This document shows positions 1-9,192 of a DNA stretch of 64,000 nt, one piece after another. Origin of the DNA: Rhodospirillaceae bacterium (GTDB lineage Bacteria > Pseudomonadota > Alphaproteobacteria > SHVP01). Location of the stretch: contig PBKD01000007.1 in NCBI GenBank assembly GCA_002722055.1, positions 154,793 through 218,792 on the forward strand, in the 5' to 3' direction. A program made the position numbers and the translations under genes. The notes under the pieces were generated by a model. That model did no database searches and was not told the origin of the DNA. It worked only from the letters and a program-made list of their open reading frames with translations. Numbering within the stretch: position 1 is the stretch's first letter; each line of letters opens with the position of its first letter.

Positions 1-141
1 CACGAATACTCTACCCTGATTAGGTTCTATTGTACAAAAAGGGTAATTGGCGGCCTCTGCCGAAGAAGAAGAAGTTAGAGCATTAAATATTGTTGATTTC
101 CCCACATTTGGTAATCCTACTATTCCGCATTTAAAACCCAT
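1..141 (-). CDS. ychF: YchF/OLA1-type P-loop ATPase, N-terminal part
   Basis: This is the first 47 codons of a gene that runs off the left edge of the window. The reverse strand reads an ATG at 141 after a GGAG ribosome site, then a P-loop (GLPNVGKS, residues 9-16) and the typical [10 protein letters not shown] stretch around residue 32-41. That pair is diagnostic of YchF, the ribosome-associated Obg-family protein that prefers ATP. It follows pth by 37 bases on the same strand, the usual pth-ychF order in alphaproteobacteria. The rest of the protein lies outside the window, so its TGS domain cannot be checked. Confidence 0.93.
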   Translation of the reverse strand, partial: MGFKCGIVGLPNVGKSTIFNALTSSSSAEAANYPFCTIEPNQGRVFV

Positions 142-178
142 TCAAACTCCTTTTAACTTATAAATTATTTAATTGAGG

Positions 179-730
179 TTATTTTGATTCTTCGTTAAAG
201 AGGTTTATTTCATTATTCATTAAAAAATAAATATTTTCTCTAATATATGTTATATTTTTTTCAAGGAGATTAAATTCATCTTCTTTGAAATTTTCTAAAA
301 CATATTTGCTTACATAATCTTTTCCTGGATGACCTATTCCAATTCTTATTCTTAAATAGTTGTTTCCAATAAGTTTACTTATATTATTTAGTCCTTTGTG
401 GCCAGCGTTACCCCCAGAAAACTTTGCTTTTATTTTTCCGATAGATAGATCTAGGTCATCATGAATGACAATAATATTTTCAGTTGGAATTTTAAGATAG
501 TTTTTTATTTGTAAAACAGATTCTCCAGAAAGATTCATGAAGGTTGATGGCTTCAAAAAAATAACAGATTTATTATTTATCAATCCTGTTGAAATAGAAC
601 CTTTAAATTTTTTTTTCCAAGAGCTTGAGCCAATATTGGAAACTAATTCATCAACAACAATATAACCAGCATTATGTCTGTTTTGTGAATATTCTTTTCC
701 GGGGTTACCAAGTCCAACTATTGAGTACAT
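179..730 (-). CDS. pth: Peptidyl-tRNA hydrolase
   Basis: Pth cleaves peptidyl-tRNA released by abortive translation, recycling tRNA in the cytosol. The 183-aa length is normal for the family. The N-terminal GLGNPG motif (6-11), the catalytic His19 in NRHNAG and Asp91 in HDDLDL are all present. The usual HNGL tetrapeptide after GGxxGG is HKGL here (111-114), so the Asn that contacts tRNA in the E. coli enzyme appears to be Lys. The gene sits 17 bases after rplY and just before ychF, so it is probably co-transcribed from prs or rplY. Confidence 0.96.
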   Translation of the reverse strand: MYSIVGLGNPGKEYSQNRHNAGYIVVDELVSNIGSSSWKKKFKGSISTGLINNKSVIFLKPSTFMNLSGESVLQIKNYLKIPTENIIVIHDDLDLSIGKIKAKFSGGNAGHKGLNNISKLIGNNYLRIRIGIGHPGKDYVSKYVLENFKEDEFNLLEKNITYIRENIYFLMNNEINLFNEESK

Positions 731-747
731 TAATTTTACTGGTTAGT

Positions 748-1425
748 TTAGTCTTCTTTTTTCTTTTCAGTGTCACTGGAAGTTTTATCTGCCTCTGTCT
801 CTGTCTCAGTCTCTGATGCTGTGTCACTATCAGACTCCGAAGCAGTTTCTTCTTCTTGCACAACAGTAGGCGCTGCAATAGTTGCTATAATAAAATCTCT
901 TTTAATTATAGGTTTTGTTCCGTCTGGTAAGTCGATGTTGCTGATTCTTATAGAATCACCAATTTCCAGTCCTGACAAAGATGCAATAATATATTCAGGA
1001 ATTGATGCAGCCTTACAGCTTAATTCTACAGAACGTCTGACAACATTTAAAACTCCACCTTTCTTAATACCAGGGGAATCTGTATCATTTTCAAATTGGA
1101 CATTAACGTTAACTGCAATTCTTGTATTTTCAGTAACTCGCAAAAAATCTATATGTAGTGGTTGATCTGTAACAGGATGGTATTGAATATCACGCGGAAC
1201 AACTGTTTCAATATTTCCTTCTATATCAACAGTATAAAGCTTACTAAAGAAGTTCCCTTTTTGTAGCTCGGATTTTAAAATTTTACCTTCAATATTAAGA
1301 TGAACTGGTTTTTTTGTTCCACCGTAGACAACCCCAGGTGTCTGGCCATTACTTCGGTGAGCATTAACATTCTCTTTACCAGCCTTTTTTCTATTTTGGG
1401 CTGAAATTGTTGTATGCCCATCCAT
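748..1425 (-). CDS. rplY: 50S ribosomal protein L25/Ctc
   Basis: This is bL25 of the long general-stress (Ctc/TL5) type, which binds 5S rRNA. The N-terminal L25 domain (about 8-95) is followed by the C-terminal beta domain (about 100-185). The last ~35 residues form a low-complexity acidic tail of repeated Ser-Glu-Thr-Asp steps ending in Lys-Lys-Lys-Glu-Asp. Such tails vary between species and are probably disordered. The gene precedes pth and ychF in one operon, and a good AGAG ribosome site precedes the ATG. Confidence 0.95.
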   Translation of the reverse strand: MDGHTTISAQNRKKAGKENVNAHRSNGQTPGVVYGGTKKPVHLNIEGKILKSELQKGNFFSKLYTVDIEGNIETVVPRDIQYHPVTDQPLHIDFLRVTENTRIAVNVNVQFENDTDSPGIKKGGVLNVVRRSVELSCKAASIPEYIIASLSGLEIGDSIRISNIDLPDGTKPIIKRDFIIATIAAPTVVQEEETASESDSDTASETETETEADKTSSDTEKKKED

Positions 1426-1533
1426 TATTACTCTCCATATATATTTTTAGATAGATATTAGGGTATAAAATTTTAAAACAAATAATGTTTTTATACTTTT
1501 TTTTAGAGAATTAATAGTAAAATTTGATAAAAA

Positions 1534-2466
1534 TCAATCAAAAAGACTTGAAACGGACGTTTCTTCACTAATTCTCCTTATAGCTTCTGCTATTAGGGGA
1601 GCTATTGTTAATTGTTTAATATTTTCAGAAACTTTTAACGCCTCAGTTGCAATTATACTATCAGTGGTAATTAAAGCATTAAGTGAACTCCCATTTACCT
1701 TTGCAATAGCTCCTCCAGAAAGAACCCCATGAGTAATATATGCAACTACTGATCTAGCGCCTTTTTCCATCAGAACATTCGCTGCATTACATAAAGTCCC
1801 AGCAGAGTCCACAATATCATCAATTAATATACAATCCCGTTCATTCACATCCCCAATAATATTCATTACGGTGGATATTCCCGCTTTTTCCCTTCTTTTA
1901 TCAACAATAGCTAATTCAGCATTGAATCTACTTGCAACTGCACGTGCTCTGCCAACACCACCTGCATCTGGTGAAACAAAGGTGAGTTTTTCTGTTGTAT
2001 AATTTTTACTAATATCATTAGCAAAAATTGGAGCTGTAGATAAATTATCTGTTGGAATATCAAAGAACCCCTGTATTTGCCCCGCATGAAGATCCAGTGT
2101 AAGTATTCTATTTGCTCCAGCCTCTGTAATTAAATTTGCAACGAGTTTTGCTGAAATAGGTGTTCTTGAGCCAGATTTTCTATCCTGTCTAGCATAACCA
2201 AAGTAAGGTATTACGGCTGTTATTCTCCTCGCAGAAGCTCTTTTTATTGCGTCAATCATAACTAGAAGCTCCATCAAGTTATCATTAGCTGGATAGGAAG
2301 TTGACTGAATAGCAAAAACATCTTCCCCCCTCATATTTTCATCTATCTCAACGAATACTTCCATATCAGCAAATCTTTTGATACTTGCTTTCACAAGAGA
2401 CATATTTAGATATTTAGCAATATCTTCTGATAGTTTATTATTGCTATTTCCCGCTATAAGTTTCAT
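1534..2466 (-). CDS. prs: Ribose-phosphate pyrophosphokinase
   Basis: Prs makes PRPP from ribose-5-phosphate and ATP for purine, pyrimidine, His, Trp and NAD synthesis. All family signatures are visible: the [11 protein letters not shown] block (125-135), the catalytic flexible loop with KRREKAG (190-196) and the PRPP-binding motif [13 protein letters not shown] (212-224). At 310 aa it has the length of class I enzymes. It lies between pgeF and rplY on the same strand, about 108 bases from rplY, so the downstream genes may have a separate promoter. Confidence 0.97.
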   Translation of the reverse strand: MKLIAGNSNNKLSEDIAKYLNMSLVKASIKRFADMEVFVEIDENMRGEDVFAIQSTSYPANDNLMELLVMIDAIKRASARRITAVIPYFGYARQDRKSGSRTPISAKLVANLITEAGANRILTLDLHAGQIQGFFDIPTDNLSTAPIFANDISKNYTTEKLTFVSPDAGGVGRARAVASRFNAELAIVDKRREKAGISTVMNIIGDVNERDCILIDDIVDSAGTLCNAANVLMEKGARSVVAYITHGVLSGGAIAKVNGSSLNALITTDSIIATEALKVSENIKQLTIAPLIAEAIRRISEETSVSSLFD

Positions 2467-2559
2467 TTATATTATAACCCAAAAGTAGTTAAATAGATAA
2501 AATACAAATTTATCAATTTGTTTTAAAGCTGTAAAATATAAAATTGATTTTAATATAAA

Positions 2560-3333
2560 TTAATCAACTATTGAAAGAATAGTTAGCTGTCTACCACAAT
2601 CTGACTCTTTTTTATGGAAACTTCTTCTGTAGCTAAAAAAGTTGTTTTCGTTTGAGTAGGTATCAATATCAAGGATATATATATTTTTTAGTTCATTATT
2701 TAATAATTTTACCTTTATAAACAAAGGAAGGTTAAAGAAAACACTTTTATTATTTTTAAAAATAAAATAATCCTGAAAATTTTCTTCAGTATTTTTAAAT
2801 TTGTTTATGAAGTCATTCTTCACCTGATATGATTTCGGAGAAATACATGGTCCTATTGCAGCAATTAAATCTTTTTTCTCTGAGCCCATATCTATAAATT
2901 TTTCTATAGTATTTTCAACGATTCCATTCAATATCCCTTTCCATCCACAATGAACATTGGCAATTATTTTTTTATTTTTATCTACTATGAGTAAAGGTGC
3001 GCAATCAGCAGTTAAAATACCTAATACTATTCCTTTTTTATTAGTAATTAGTGCGTCAGCATATATTTTTATATTAAAATTTTTATTCTCTATCATCCAT
3101 ACTTTATTTCCATGAACTTGGTTAGGAATATAGAGTTTAGAATTTTGAATATTTAAAGATTTCAAAATTTGATTTCTATTTTTTAAAACATTTTGCTTGT
3201 TATCAGAAGATCCGAGAGAGCAATTTAAAGACTTAAAGACACCATTTGAAAAGCCACCATTTCTAGTAAAAAAACCATGCTTCAACCAAGGAATGTCAGT
3301 TAAATTTTGAGAGGTAAAGAATTTTTTATGCAT
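2560..3333 (-). CDS. pgeF: Peptidoglycan editing factor PgeF (YfiH/laccase-domain family)
   Basis: This YfiH/DUF152 protein belongs to the family once called multicopper polyphenol oxidases. The E. coli member removes wrongly incorporated serine-containing precursors from peptidoglycan synthesis. The conserved metal and active-site residues are His74 (NQVHG), Cys111 (TADCAP) and His128-Cys129 in VHCGW. Its ATG overlaps the stop of the upstream methyltransferase gene by one base (TAATG), which suggests coupled translation. The lgt-methyltransferase-pgeF order is common in alphaproteobacteria. Confidence 0.92.
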   Translation of the reverse strand: MHKKFFTSQNLTDIPWLKHGFFTRNGGFSNGVFKSLNCSLGSSDNKQNVLKNRNQILKSLNIQNSKLYIPNQVHGNKVWMIENKNFNIKIYADALITNKKGIVLGILTADCAPLLIVDKNKKIIANVHCGWKGILNGIVENTIEKFIDMGSEKKDLIAAIGPCISPKSYQVKNDFINKFKNTEENFQDYFIFKNNKSVFFNLPLFIKVKLLNNELKNIYILDIDTYSNENNFFSYRRSFHKKESDCGRQLTILSIVD

Positions 3334-4403
3334 TAAAACCCCGGTATATTTTCGAATAATTTATGTGAAATTGCAAAAACTTTAAATACTTCGCCCATTT
3401 CGTTGTTGTCAGTTAGTTTATCTCTCGAATTTATTAAATTATATTTCATTAAAGGATTACTATTTATTAGCATTTCTGTTCTAGGGATAATTCCCATATT
3501 ATTTAAAAAAAAACCTTGGTTAATTATTCCATAATTATATATTCCAAGTCTCTCAGATAGTGATCTTAAAGCCCCAAAATTAACATATGCAGATAGATCT
3601 GTATTTCCTATATCTCTAAAAATATTTACAAACCTATGTCCAGATATAGATCTTATGGTTGATTTATAGGGATTTTTTTCATATCCATAATCTATAAATA
3701 AACCAAATCCACCACTTGTCCTTAATTTTAAGGTTAATTCTTCAAAAAAGTAATTTAGTGATGGTGAGAATTCAAAAATAGATCCCTTAGATAAATTGTT
3801 CAAATCGGATAAAAAATTTTTATTTACTTTATTATTAATCAAGCAAAAATCTTCTCTTTCATCTAATCCAATATATCTCTCAGCCCAGCCTTGGTCTGTT
3901 AATTCATATTGGTGTATTGGAAATGTATCTAAGAATTCATTAGAAATTATTATGCTTGGATTATTTGGTATTGATGATAAATTTTTATGCCAAAAAATTT
4001 TAAGTTCATTTTTTAAATTATTTTTTTGCATTCTCTGTAGATAATCACTGTTTTCTATTAAATGAATCTCTACTGAATTAATAAAATTTGGTATTATTTT
4101 TAATGTACGTAAAACATCTTGCATCAATGTTCCGTTTCCTGGTCCTAATTCTACCAAATTAAATTTATTAGGAGATCCCATAAGAATCCAAATGTTTGCG
4201 CACCAAATTCCAATTAACTCTCCAAAAACTTGTGAGATTTCTGGGGAAGTAATAAAGTCTCCTCTAGCACCAATTTTCTCTCTTTCATGCGCATAATAAT
4301 TGAATTTAGGATTATTTGCGTGCTCTAACATAAATTGTGCAACACTAATTGGCCCACTTATTTTGATTATTTTTTTTAAGTATTCTTCAAATATATTTTT
4401 CAA
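3333..4403 (-). CDS. NDUFAF7/MidA-type SAM-dependent methyltransferase
   Basis: This 356-aa protein belongs to the DUF185 family of human NDUFAF7, which methylates an arginine of a complex I subunit during assembly. The family signature GDFITSPEISQVFGELIG lies at 48-65 and the SAM-binding loop VELGPGNGTL at 84-93. A role in respiratory complex I maturation is inferred from the family. The start overlaps the lgt stop by four bases (ATGA) and the stop shares a base with pgeF, so the three genes form one tightly coupled operon. Confidence 0.9.
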   Translation of the reverse strand: MKNIFEEYLKKIIKISGPISVAQFMLEHANNPKFNYYAHEREKIGARGDFITSPEISQVFGELIGIWCANIWILMGSPNKFNLVELGPGNGTLMQDVLRTLKIIPNFINSVEIHLIENSDYLQRMQKNNLKNELKIFWHKNLSSIPNNPSIIISNEFLDTFPIHQYELTDQGWAERYIGLDEREDFCLINNKVNKNFLSDLNNLSKGSIFEFSPSLNYFFEELTLKLRTSGGFGLFIDYGYEKNPYKSTIRSISGHRFVNIFRDIGNTDLSAYVNFGALRSLSERLGIYNYGIINQGFFLNNMGIIPRTEMLINSNPLMKYNLINSRDKLTDNNEMGEVFKVFAISHKLFENIPGF

Positions 4404-5209
4404 TTTGATTTATGTTTCCTATGAAAGTTTATAATAACTAATAATAATCCGAATATTAGAAGAGGAATTGATAATATTTGTCCCATCGAGAAAATATAGA
4501 ACACATAGCCAAGATGACTGTCAGGTTCACGAAATATTTCTATAAAAATTCTAAAAATACTATAACCAGAGACAAAAATACCTGTAATCACTCCTGGTTT
4601 ATATCTTAGCGTAGTAAAATTCCATAAAAGGTTTAAGATTAAAAAAAGAACTATCCCCTCAAGAAGAGCTTCATAAATTTGACTAGGGTGTCTTGGTAAA
4701 TAGCCACCTAATGGAAATTCAACTGCCCAGGGAACCGAAGTTACTTTACCCCAGAGTTCCTGGTTAATAAAATTAGCTACTCTTCCAAAAAACAAACCAA
4801 TTGGAGTAACTATAGCTAACATATCAGAAATATTTAATATGTTTATTTTCCTAATTTTTGAAAAAATAATAGTACTAATCAAAACCCCTATTAAACCACC
4901 ATGAAAAGACATCCCCCCATTCCAAATTTCAACAATTTTAATTGGGTTTTGTAAATATTCCATTGGTTGATAAAATAATGCATAACCAAGCCTTCCTCCA
5001 ATTATTATACCAAGAGTAATCCACACAACTAAGTCATCAATATTTTTTTTGGAGATAATTGCCGGGCTGTTTTTTGAAATTATTGATACATATTTCCAGC
5101 CCATAAGTATTGATACGACATAAGCCAATCCGTACCATTTAATTGAAAACCCACCAATAGAGAAAATTTCTGGGCTTAGGTTTGGAAATGATATTGATAA
5201 AAAGTTCAT
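4400..5209 (-). CDS. lgt: Prolipoprotein diacylglyceryl transferase
   Basis: Lgt transfers a diacylglyceryl group from phosphatidylglycerol to the lipobox cysteine of prolipoproteins in the inner membrane. The sequence is multi-pass with the conserved GRLGYALFY (72-80), SFHGG (101-105, with His103) and FGRVANFINQELWG (141-154) motifs. A longer reading frame begins at a TTG at 5224, but an AGAGAAG ribosome site lies a few bases before the ATG at 5209 and inside that extension, so 5209 is preferred. It heads the leftward operon and is divergent from ubiK. Confidence 0.96.
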   Translation of the reverse strand: MNFLSISFPNLSPEIFSIGGFSIKWYGLAYVVSILMGWKYVSIISKNSPAIISKKNIDDLVVWITLGIIIGGRLGYALFYQPMEYLQNPIKIVEIWNGGMSFHGGLIGVLISTIIFSKIRKINILNISDMLAIVTPIGLFFGRVANFINQELWGKVTSVPWAVEFPLGGYLPRHPSQIYEALLEGIVLFLILNLLWNFTTLRYKPGVITGIFVSGYSIFRIFIEIFREPDSHLGYVFYIFSMGQILSIPLLIFGLLLVIINFHRKHKSN

Positions 5210-5303
5210 AATATCTTCTCTCAAAATGTTATTGGTGGTTGAGGAATATATATTTGAGTGTTATTTTCTAATCTAACATATTATTTATTTTTTTGGAGAA
5301 GAG

Positions 5304-5579
5304 ATGTCCAGAGAAAAGCATTTTATTGATGATTTAACGCGTGTTGCTTCTGGTGCCATTGGTGCAATTGGAAATGTTAAAGGTGAAGTTGAATCAAAGT
5401 TTAAAGATATAATCCAAAAGTTCCTTGATGATATGGACTATGTATCTAGAGAAGAATTCGAAATTGTAAGAGAATTAGCTCAGAAATCCATGGAACAAAA
5501 CTTAGTTTTTGAAAAGAAAGTGAAAGATTTAGAAGAAAAAATCAAAAATCTTAGCCAGGGGAATTCTGCTAAAAGTTAA
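5304..5579 (+). CDS. ubiK: UbiK/BMFP-domain accessory factor
   Basis: This 91-aa protein matches the BMFP (YqiC/UbiK) family. It has an N-terminal amphipathic segment containing FIDDLTRVASGAIGA (7-21), a middle part with FDxMDYVSREEFE-type sequence (about 41-54) and a C-terminal coiled coil rich in Glu and Lys. UbiK helps assemble the ubiquinone biosynthesis complex and trimerises through its coiled coil. A strong GGAGAAG ribosome site precedes the ATG. It is divergent from lgt and upstream of ybjN-like and proC, a common alphaproteobacterial arrangement. Confidence 0.85.
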   Translation: MSREKHFIDDLTRVASGAIGAIGNVKGEVESKFKDIIQKFLDDMDYVSREEFEIVRELAQKSMEQNLVFEKKVKDLEEKIKNLSQGNSAKS

Positions 5580-5806
5580 TAGGTGCAATAAGTTTGACAT
5601 CATTGTTAAGCTTCCACATGCATTTATCTTTCTAAGTATCTGATATAAAATGTATAAAGTTTTAATATTATATAATTTCCTCAAATAAATTGATTTTAAT
5701 AATAGTTTTCTTGACGAAACTAAATTCTGTTGGCAGATTTAGTATATGGTACTATTAAATCATCAACCTATAGTGTATTTTCCAATTTTATAACCTGAGA
5801 AAATAA

Positions 5807-6310
5807 ATGACCTTATTATCAATCAATAATTCTGAAGATAATGAAAACCCTCTTGATCTGATAGAAAAAGTAGTATCGGAGAATAATTGGCCTTTTGATA
5901 GGTATGATAGTGAGGAAATAAATGTATCAGTCGAGGGTGCTTGGACCAGGTACCAGATGTGGTTTGCCTGGAAGATTGAGAATCAAGCACTTCAGTTTTC
6001 ATGCGCTTTTGACTTCAAGGTGCCAAAAGATAAGTTATCAAGAATTTATGAACTATTGGCCTTTATTAATGAAAAATTATGGTTAGGTCATTTCGATATC
6101 TGGCCAGAGGAAGGAATGCTAATGTTTAGATACTCTTTGCTGTGTAGTGGAGGCGTGTCTGCAACCATAGAACAAATAGAGGACCTAGTTGAAGTTGCCC
6201 TTAGAGAGTGTGAAAAGTTTTATCCAGCGATCCATTTTATGCTTTGGGGAAACAAAACCCCCAAAGAAGCTTTAATTGCTGCCATGCTTGAAACTAAGGG
6301 TCAGGCATAA
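5807..6310 (+). CDS. YbjN-domain protein
   Basis: This 167-aa cytosolic protein has the pattern of the alphaproteobacterial YbjN family: an acidic start, then WPFDR, the aromatic-rich VEGAWTRYQMWFAW segment (about 45-58) and a LAFINEKLWLGHFDIW block (about 86-101). YbjN proteins have a type III secretion-chaperone-like fold and are linked to stress and motility in E. coli, but the biochemical role is not known. The gene lies 10 bases before proC and the two are probably co-transcribed. Confidence 0.8.
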   Translation: MTLLSINNSEDNENPLDLIEKVVSENNWPFDRYDSEEINVSVEGAWTRYQMWFAWKIENQALQFSCAFDFKVPKDKLSRIYELLAFINEKLWLGHFDIWPEEGMLMFRYSLLCSGGVSATIEQIEDLVEVALRECEKFYPAIHFMLWGNKTPKEALIAAMLETKGQA

Positions 6311-6320
6311 AGTTTTTGGG

Positions 6321-7139
6321 ATGGAACGTTCAATCCTTCTTATCGGGTGTGGAAAAATGGGCATGGCTTTGCTAAATGGCTGGCTAAATAAAAACTATAA
6401 AAAAAATAAAATTATAGTAATTGAGACAAATAGTACAATTCGTAATCTTTTAAAAAATAAAGGTATTAACTGCTATGAAAGTTTAGATGTTTATGCAGAA
6501 AAACAAAGTAATTTAATTATTATTTTTGCTGTAAAGCCTCAAAGTTTGGAAGAGGTTTTAATAAATTTGAAAAAAATTGATTTTAAAAACACTTTATATC
6601 TTTCTATTGTTGCAGGTGTAAGAGTTGACTATCTAACAAAGTACCTAGGAGAAGCTAGATATATCTATAGGGCAATGCCAAATATACCAGCTGAGGTTTT
6701 AGAGGGGGTAACTGCAATTTTCAAAAATAATAATTCTCTAAAACAAGACTCATTTTTTGTTGAGAATCTCATGAGTTCTGTTGGACAATCAATATGGGTT
6801 GAATCTGAAAAGGATATTGATATTGTTACTGCTATATCCGGTTCTGGACCAGCATATTTTTTCTATTTAACGGAATGTTTGATCAAAATATGTACTTTAA
6901 TGGGACTTAATAGAGATTTATCCGAAAAACTATCTGTACAGACCATGATTGGTTCCGCAGCGCTATTGAAAGTTACAAATAAAAGCCCGGAAACCCTAAG
7001 AAATAATGTCACCAGTAAAGGAGGCACTACAGAAGCAGCTATAAGAGCTTTGAAGAATAATGATGCTTTTGAAGAAATAGTTAGAAGTGCTGTTTCATCT
7101 GCGAAAAAAAGATCAGAGGAATTATCTAAAAATAGTTAG
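6321..7139 (+). CDS. proC: Pyrroline-5-carboxylate reductase
   Basis: ProC makes the last step of proline synthesis, reducing pyrroline-5-carboxylate with NAD(P)H. The Rossmann motif LIGCGKMG is at 7-14. The family signature near the C-terminal domain (ISGSGPAYFF, then NNVTSKGGTTEAAI) is intact, and the length of 272 aa is typical. An in-frame ATG at 6276 lies within the upstream ybjN-like gene. The ATG at 6321, which gives an N-terminus beginning just before the nucleotide-binding strand, fits the family better. Confidence 0.95.
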   Translation: MERSILLIGCGKMGMALLNGWLNKNYKKNKIIVIETNSTIRNLLKNKGINCYESLDVYAEKQSNLIIIFAVKPQSLEEVLINLKKIDFKNTLYLSIVAGVRVDYLTKYLGEARYIYRAMPNIPAEVLEGVTAIFKNNNSLKQDSFFVENLMSSVGQSIWVESEKDIDIVTAISGSGPAYFFYLTECLIKICTLMGLNRDLSEKLSVQTMIGSAALLKVTNKSPETLRNNVTSKGGTTEAAIRALKNNDAFEEIVRSAVSSAKKRSEELSKNS

Positions 7140-7148
7140 TAGATAATC

Positions 7149-8480
7149 TTATATAGGTAAAATTATTGTTGCCTTAAGTCCCCCTATATTTGATTTAGAA
7201 AGTTTTAAGTCTCCACCGTGATTTCTAGCAATATCTTTTGAAATAGTTAACCCTAATCCAACACCTGCATCAACTGGGCTAATTGTATTCTCTAATCTGT
7301 TAAATGGCACGAATGCATCATTATATTTCTCTTTAGGTATACCTGGTCCATTATCATCGACAATGATATGAATTTGTTTTTCACTTTCAAAAGAGCTAAT
7401 TCTAATAATTATTTTTCTTTTATTTGGATTATTAGGTGCATATTTTATTGCGTTAAGTAATAGGTTTGAAATACATCTTTTTAGGGAATTAGGTTCAACA
7501 AAATAACTTTTAGAAAATTTTGTTTCATTTTCTATGCTATATCCATAAATATTTATTTCTTTAATTATTTGTTTTACTATTTTATTTATATCAGTTTTAA
7601 TTCTTTTATCTAAATTTTGTTCTTTAGCAAAATTTATATAAGTATTAATCATTTCCTCCATACTTCTTACATCGCTTTCTAAGTTACTGACATCAATCTT
7701 TTTTCCTATTAAGGCAAGATCTAATTTCATTCTTGTCAGAGGTGTCCTTAGATCATGTGACACACCAGCTAACATTTCTGTTCTTTTTTCTACAGTTTTT
7801 TTTATTCTGTCACGCATAGCCATAAATGCAATCATAGCTTGTCTTATTTCAATTGCTCCAGAAGGTTTTATATTATTAACTTGGATTCCCTTGCCAAGCT
7901 TATCTGCTACTAATGATAACTCTTTTATAGGTCTTAGTTGGTTTTTAAGAAAAATAATAGCAATAAAAATTAGTATAAGAGATGTTCCTACCATCCATAA
8001 TACAAAGATTATAGCACTTGTGCTATCTACTCTCTTTCTATTAGAAAGAAATTTTAGAACTCCGTATGATAGTTGCACCTCAATCTTTACTTGATTACCA
8101 AAATTTACCGTATCAATAGAATAAGGTCTAAATATTTTTTCTCCCAATGCTTTTTCGAGCATTTTATCAGGAATATTTAATAGTGGTTTTTTCCTTATTA
8201 CTGTTTTTGTAATTTCTTCATTTGGTATAAAAGTAAATCTTAGATCCATAAACCTTTTGGCTATTTCTTGAATTTCATTTTTACTATTTTCTTTTTTCTC
8301 AAGTAAATTAATTATAGTAGCAATATCACCGCCAATTGCTAGTGATAGTCTCCTTGTTATATTATCCCAATGATTATTGAAAAAGATTATTGCAATAATT
8401 ATCTGAAGCATAATTACTGGTGTTACCACTATTAACATTGATCTTCCAAATAAAGTGCGAGGCGTAAAATTTTTTAACAT
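7149..8480 (-). CDS. EnvZ-type sensor histidine kinase
   Basis: This 443-aa membrane kinase has TM1 (about 13-34), a periplasmic domain of about 120 residues and TM2 (156-177). A HAMP linker follows, then a HisKA domain with His242 (GVSHDLRTPLTR) and an HATPase domain with Asn343 in the N box, DNGPG (376-380) and GVGLGL. These are features of EnvZ/RstB-like osmosensing kinases. A longer frame extends to 8549 inside the regulator gene, but the ATG at 8480 is one base past the regulator's stop, so that start is chosen. It phosphorylates the regulator encoded just upstream. Confidence 0.92.
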   Translation of the reverse strand: MLKNFTPRTLFGRSMLIVVTPVIMLQIIIAIIFFNNHWDNITRRLSLAIGGDIATIINLLEKKENSKNEIQEIAKRFMDLRFTFIPNEEITKTVIRKKPLLNIPDKMLEKALGEKIFRPYSIDTVNFGNQVKIEVQLSYGVLKFLSNRKRVDSTSAIIFVLWMVGTSLILIFIAIIFLKNQLRPIKELSLVADKLGKGIQVNNIKPSGAIEIRQAMIAFMAMRDRIKKTVEKRTEMLAGVSHDLRTPLTRMKLDLALIGKKIDVSNLESDVRSMEEMINTYINFAKEQNLDKRIKTDINKIVKQIIKEINIYGYSIENETKFSKSYFVEPNSLKRCISNLLLNAIKYAPNNPNKRKIIIRISSFESEKQIHIIVDDNGPGIPKEKYNDAFVPFNRLENTISPVDAGVGLGLTISKDIARNHGGDLKLSKSNIGGLKATIILPI

Positions 8481-8481
8481 T

Positions 8482-9192
8482 TTAGTCTGGTATAAGTGAG
8501 TACCCTGAACCCCAAACAGTTTGAAGGAATCTTGGGTTTTTCGGGTCAATTTCTATTTTTTTTCTTAACCTAGTCACTTGAACATCAATTGATCTTTCAC
8601 TGACTCCTGTATCGTTTGATAACTTATGTCTTGCAACAGTTTTCCCTTTTTTTGAAGCAAGAATTTTAAGCAATGTCAATTCAGTAGAAGTGATTTTTAC
8701 AATCTTATTATCCTTAAAAAGCTCTCCTCTATTTAAATCAAAAGAGACATTACCCATCGAAATCCTACTTTTACTTTTATTCAGATTTATTCTATTTCTT
8801 TTTAAGATAGATTTTACTCTTAATAATAGTTCTCTTGGCTCAAAGGGTTTCGCTAGGTAATCATCAGCACCTGATTCAAAACCTAAAATTCTATCTTTAG
8901 GATCCCCCCTTGCTGTAAGTAGAAGAATAGGTACTTCATTATTTTTCCTTATCGACTTAGTGAGACTTAAACCATCTTCTCCAGGCATCATAATATCAAG
9001 GATTATCAAACTAAAACTAAAATTTTTTAGTTTTATTCTTGCTTCGACTGCGCTTGAGGCTGTGGATATATAAAATGATTGTTCAAGAAGGTAGTCTTTG
9101 ATAAGTTCTCTGATACGATTATCATCATCAACAATTAATAAATGATCATCGTAGTTATTTAGCGCTTGGTTAGTCAGCAAAGTTTGTCTCAT
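8482..9192 (-). CDS. OmpR-family response regulator
   Basis: The receiver domain (about 17-130) carries the acidic pair Asp22-Asp23, phospho-acceptor Asp66 (LDIMMPGEDG), Thr93 and Lys115 (AKPFEPREL). A winged-helix OmpR/PhoB DNA-binding domain ends the protein (RSIDVQVTRLRKKIE and the C-terminal GSGYSL). A TTG 21 bases upstream opens a slightly longer frame, but the ATG at 9192 is preferred. That start lies inside the marR-like gene, overlapping it by 23 bases in another frame, so translation of the two is probably coupled. Confidence 0.93.
   Translation of the reverse strand: MRQTLLTNQALNNYDDHLLIVDDDNRIRELIKDYLLEQSFYISTASSAVEARIKLKNFSFSLIILDIMMPGEDGLSLTKSIRKNNEVPILLLTARGDPKDRILGFESGADDYLAKPFEPRELLLRVKSILKRNRINLNKSKSRISMGNVSFDLNRGELFKDNKIVKITSTELTLLKILASKKGKTVARHKLSNDTGVSERSIDVQVTRLRKKIEIDPKNPRFLQTVWGSGYSLIPD

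Noticed and set aside
770..1165. 131-codon open frame on the plus strand
   Set aside because: It lies opposite rplY, is rich in Ser and Val from its acidic tail read backwards, and has no ribosome site.
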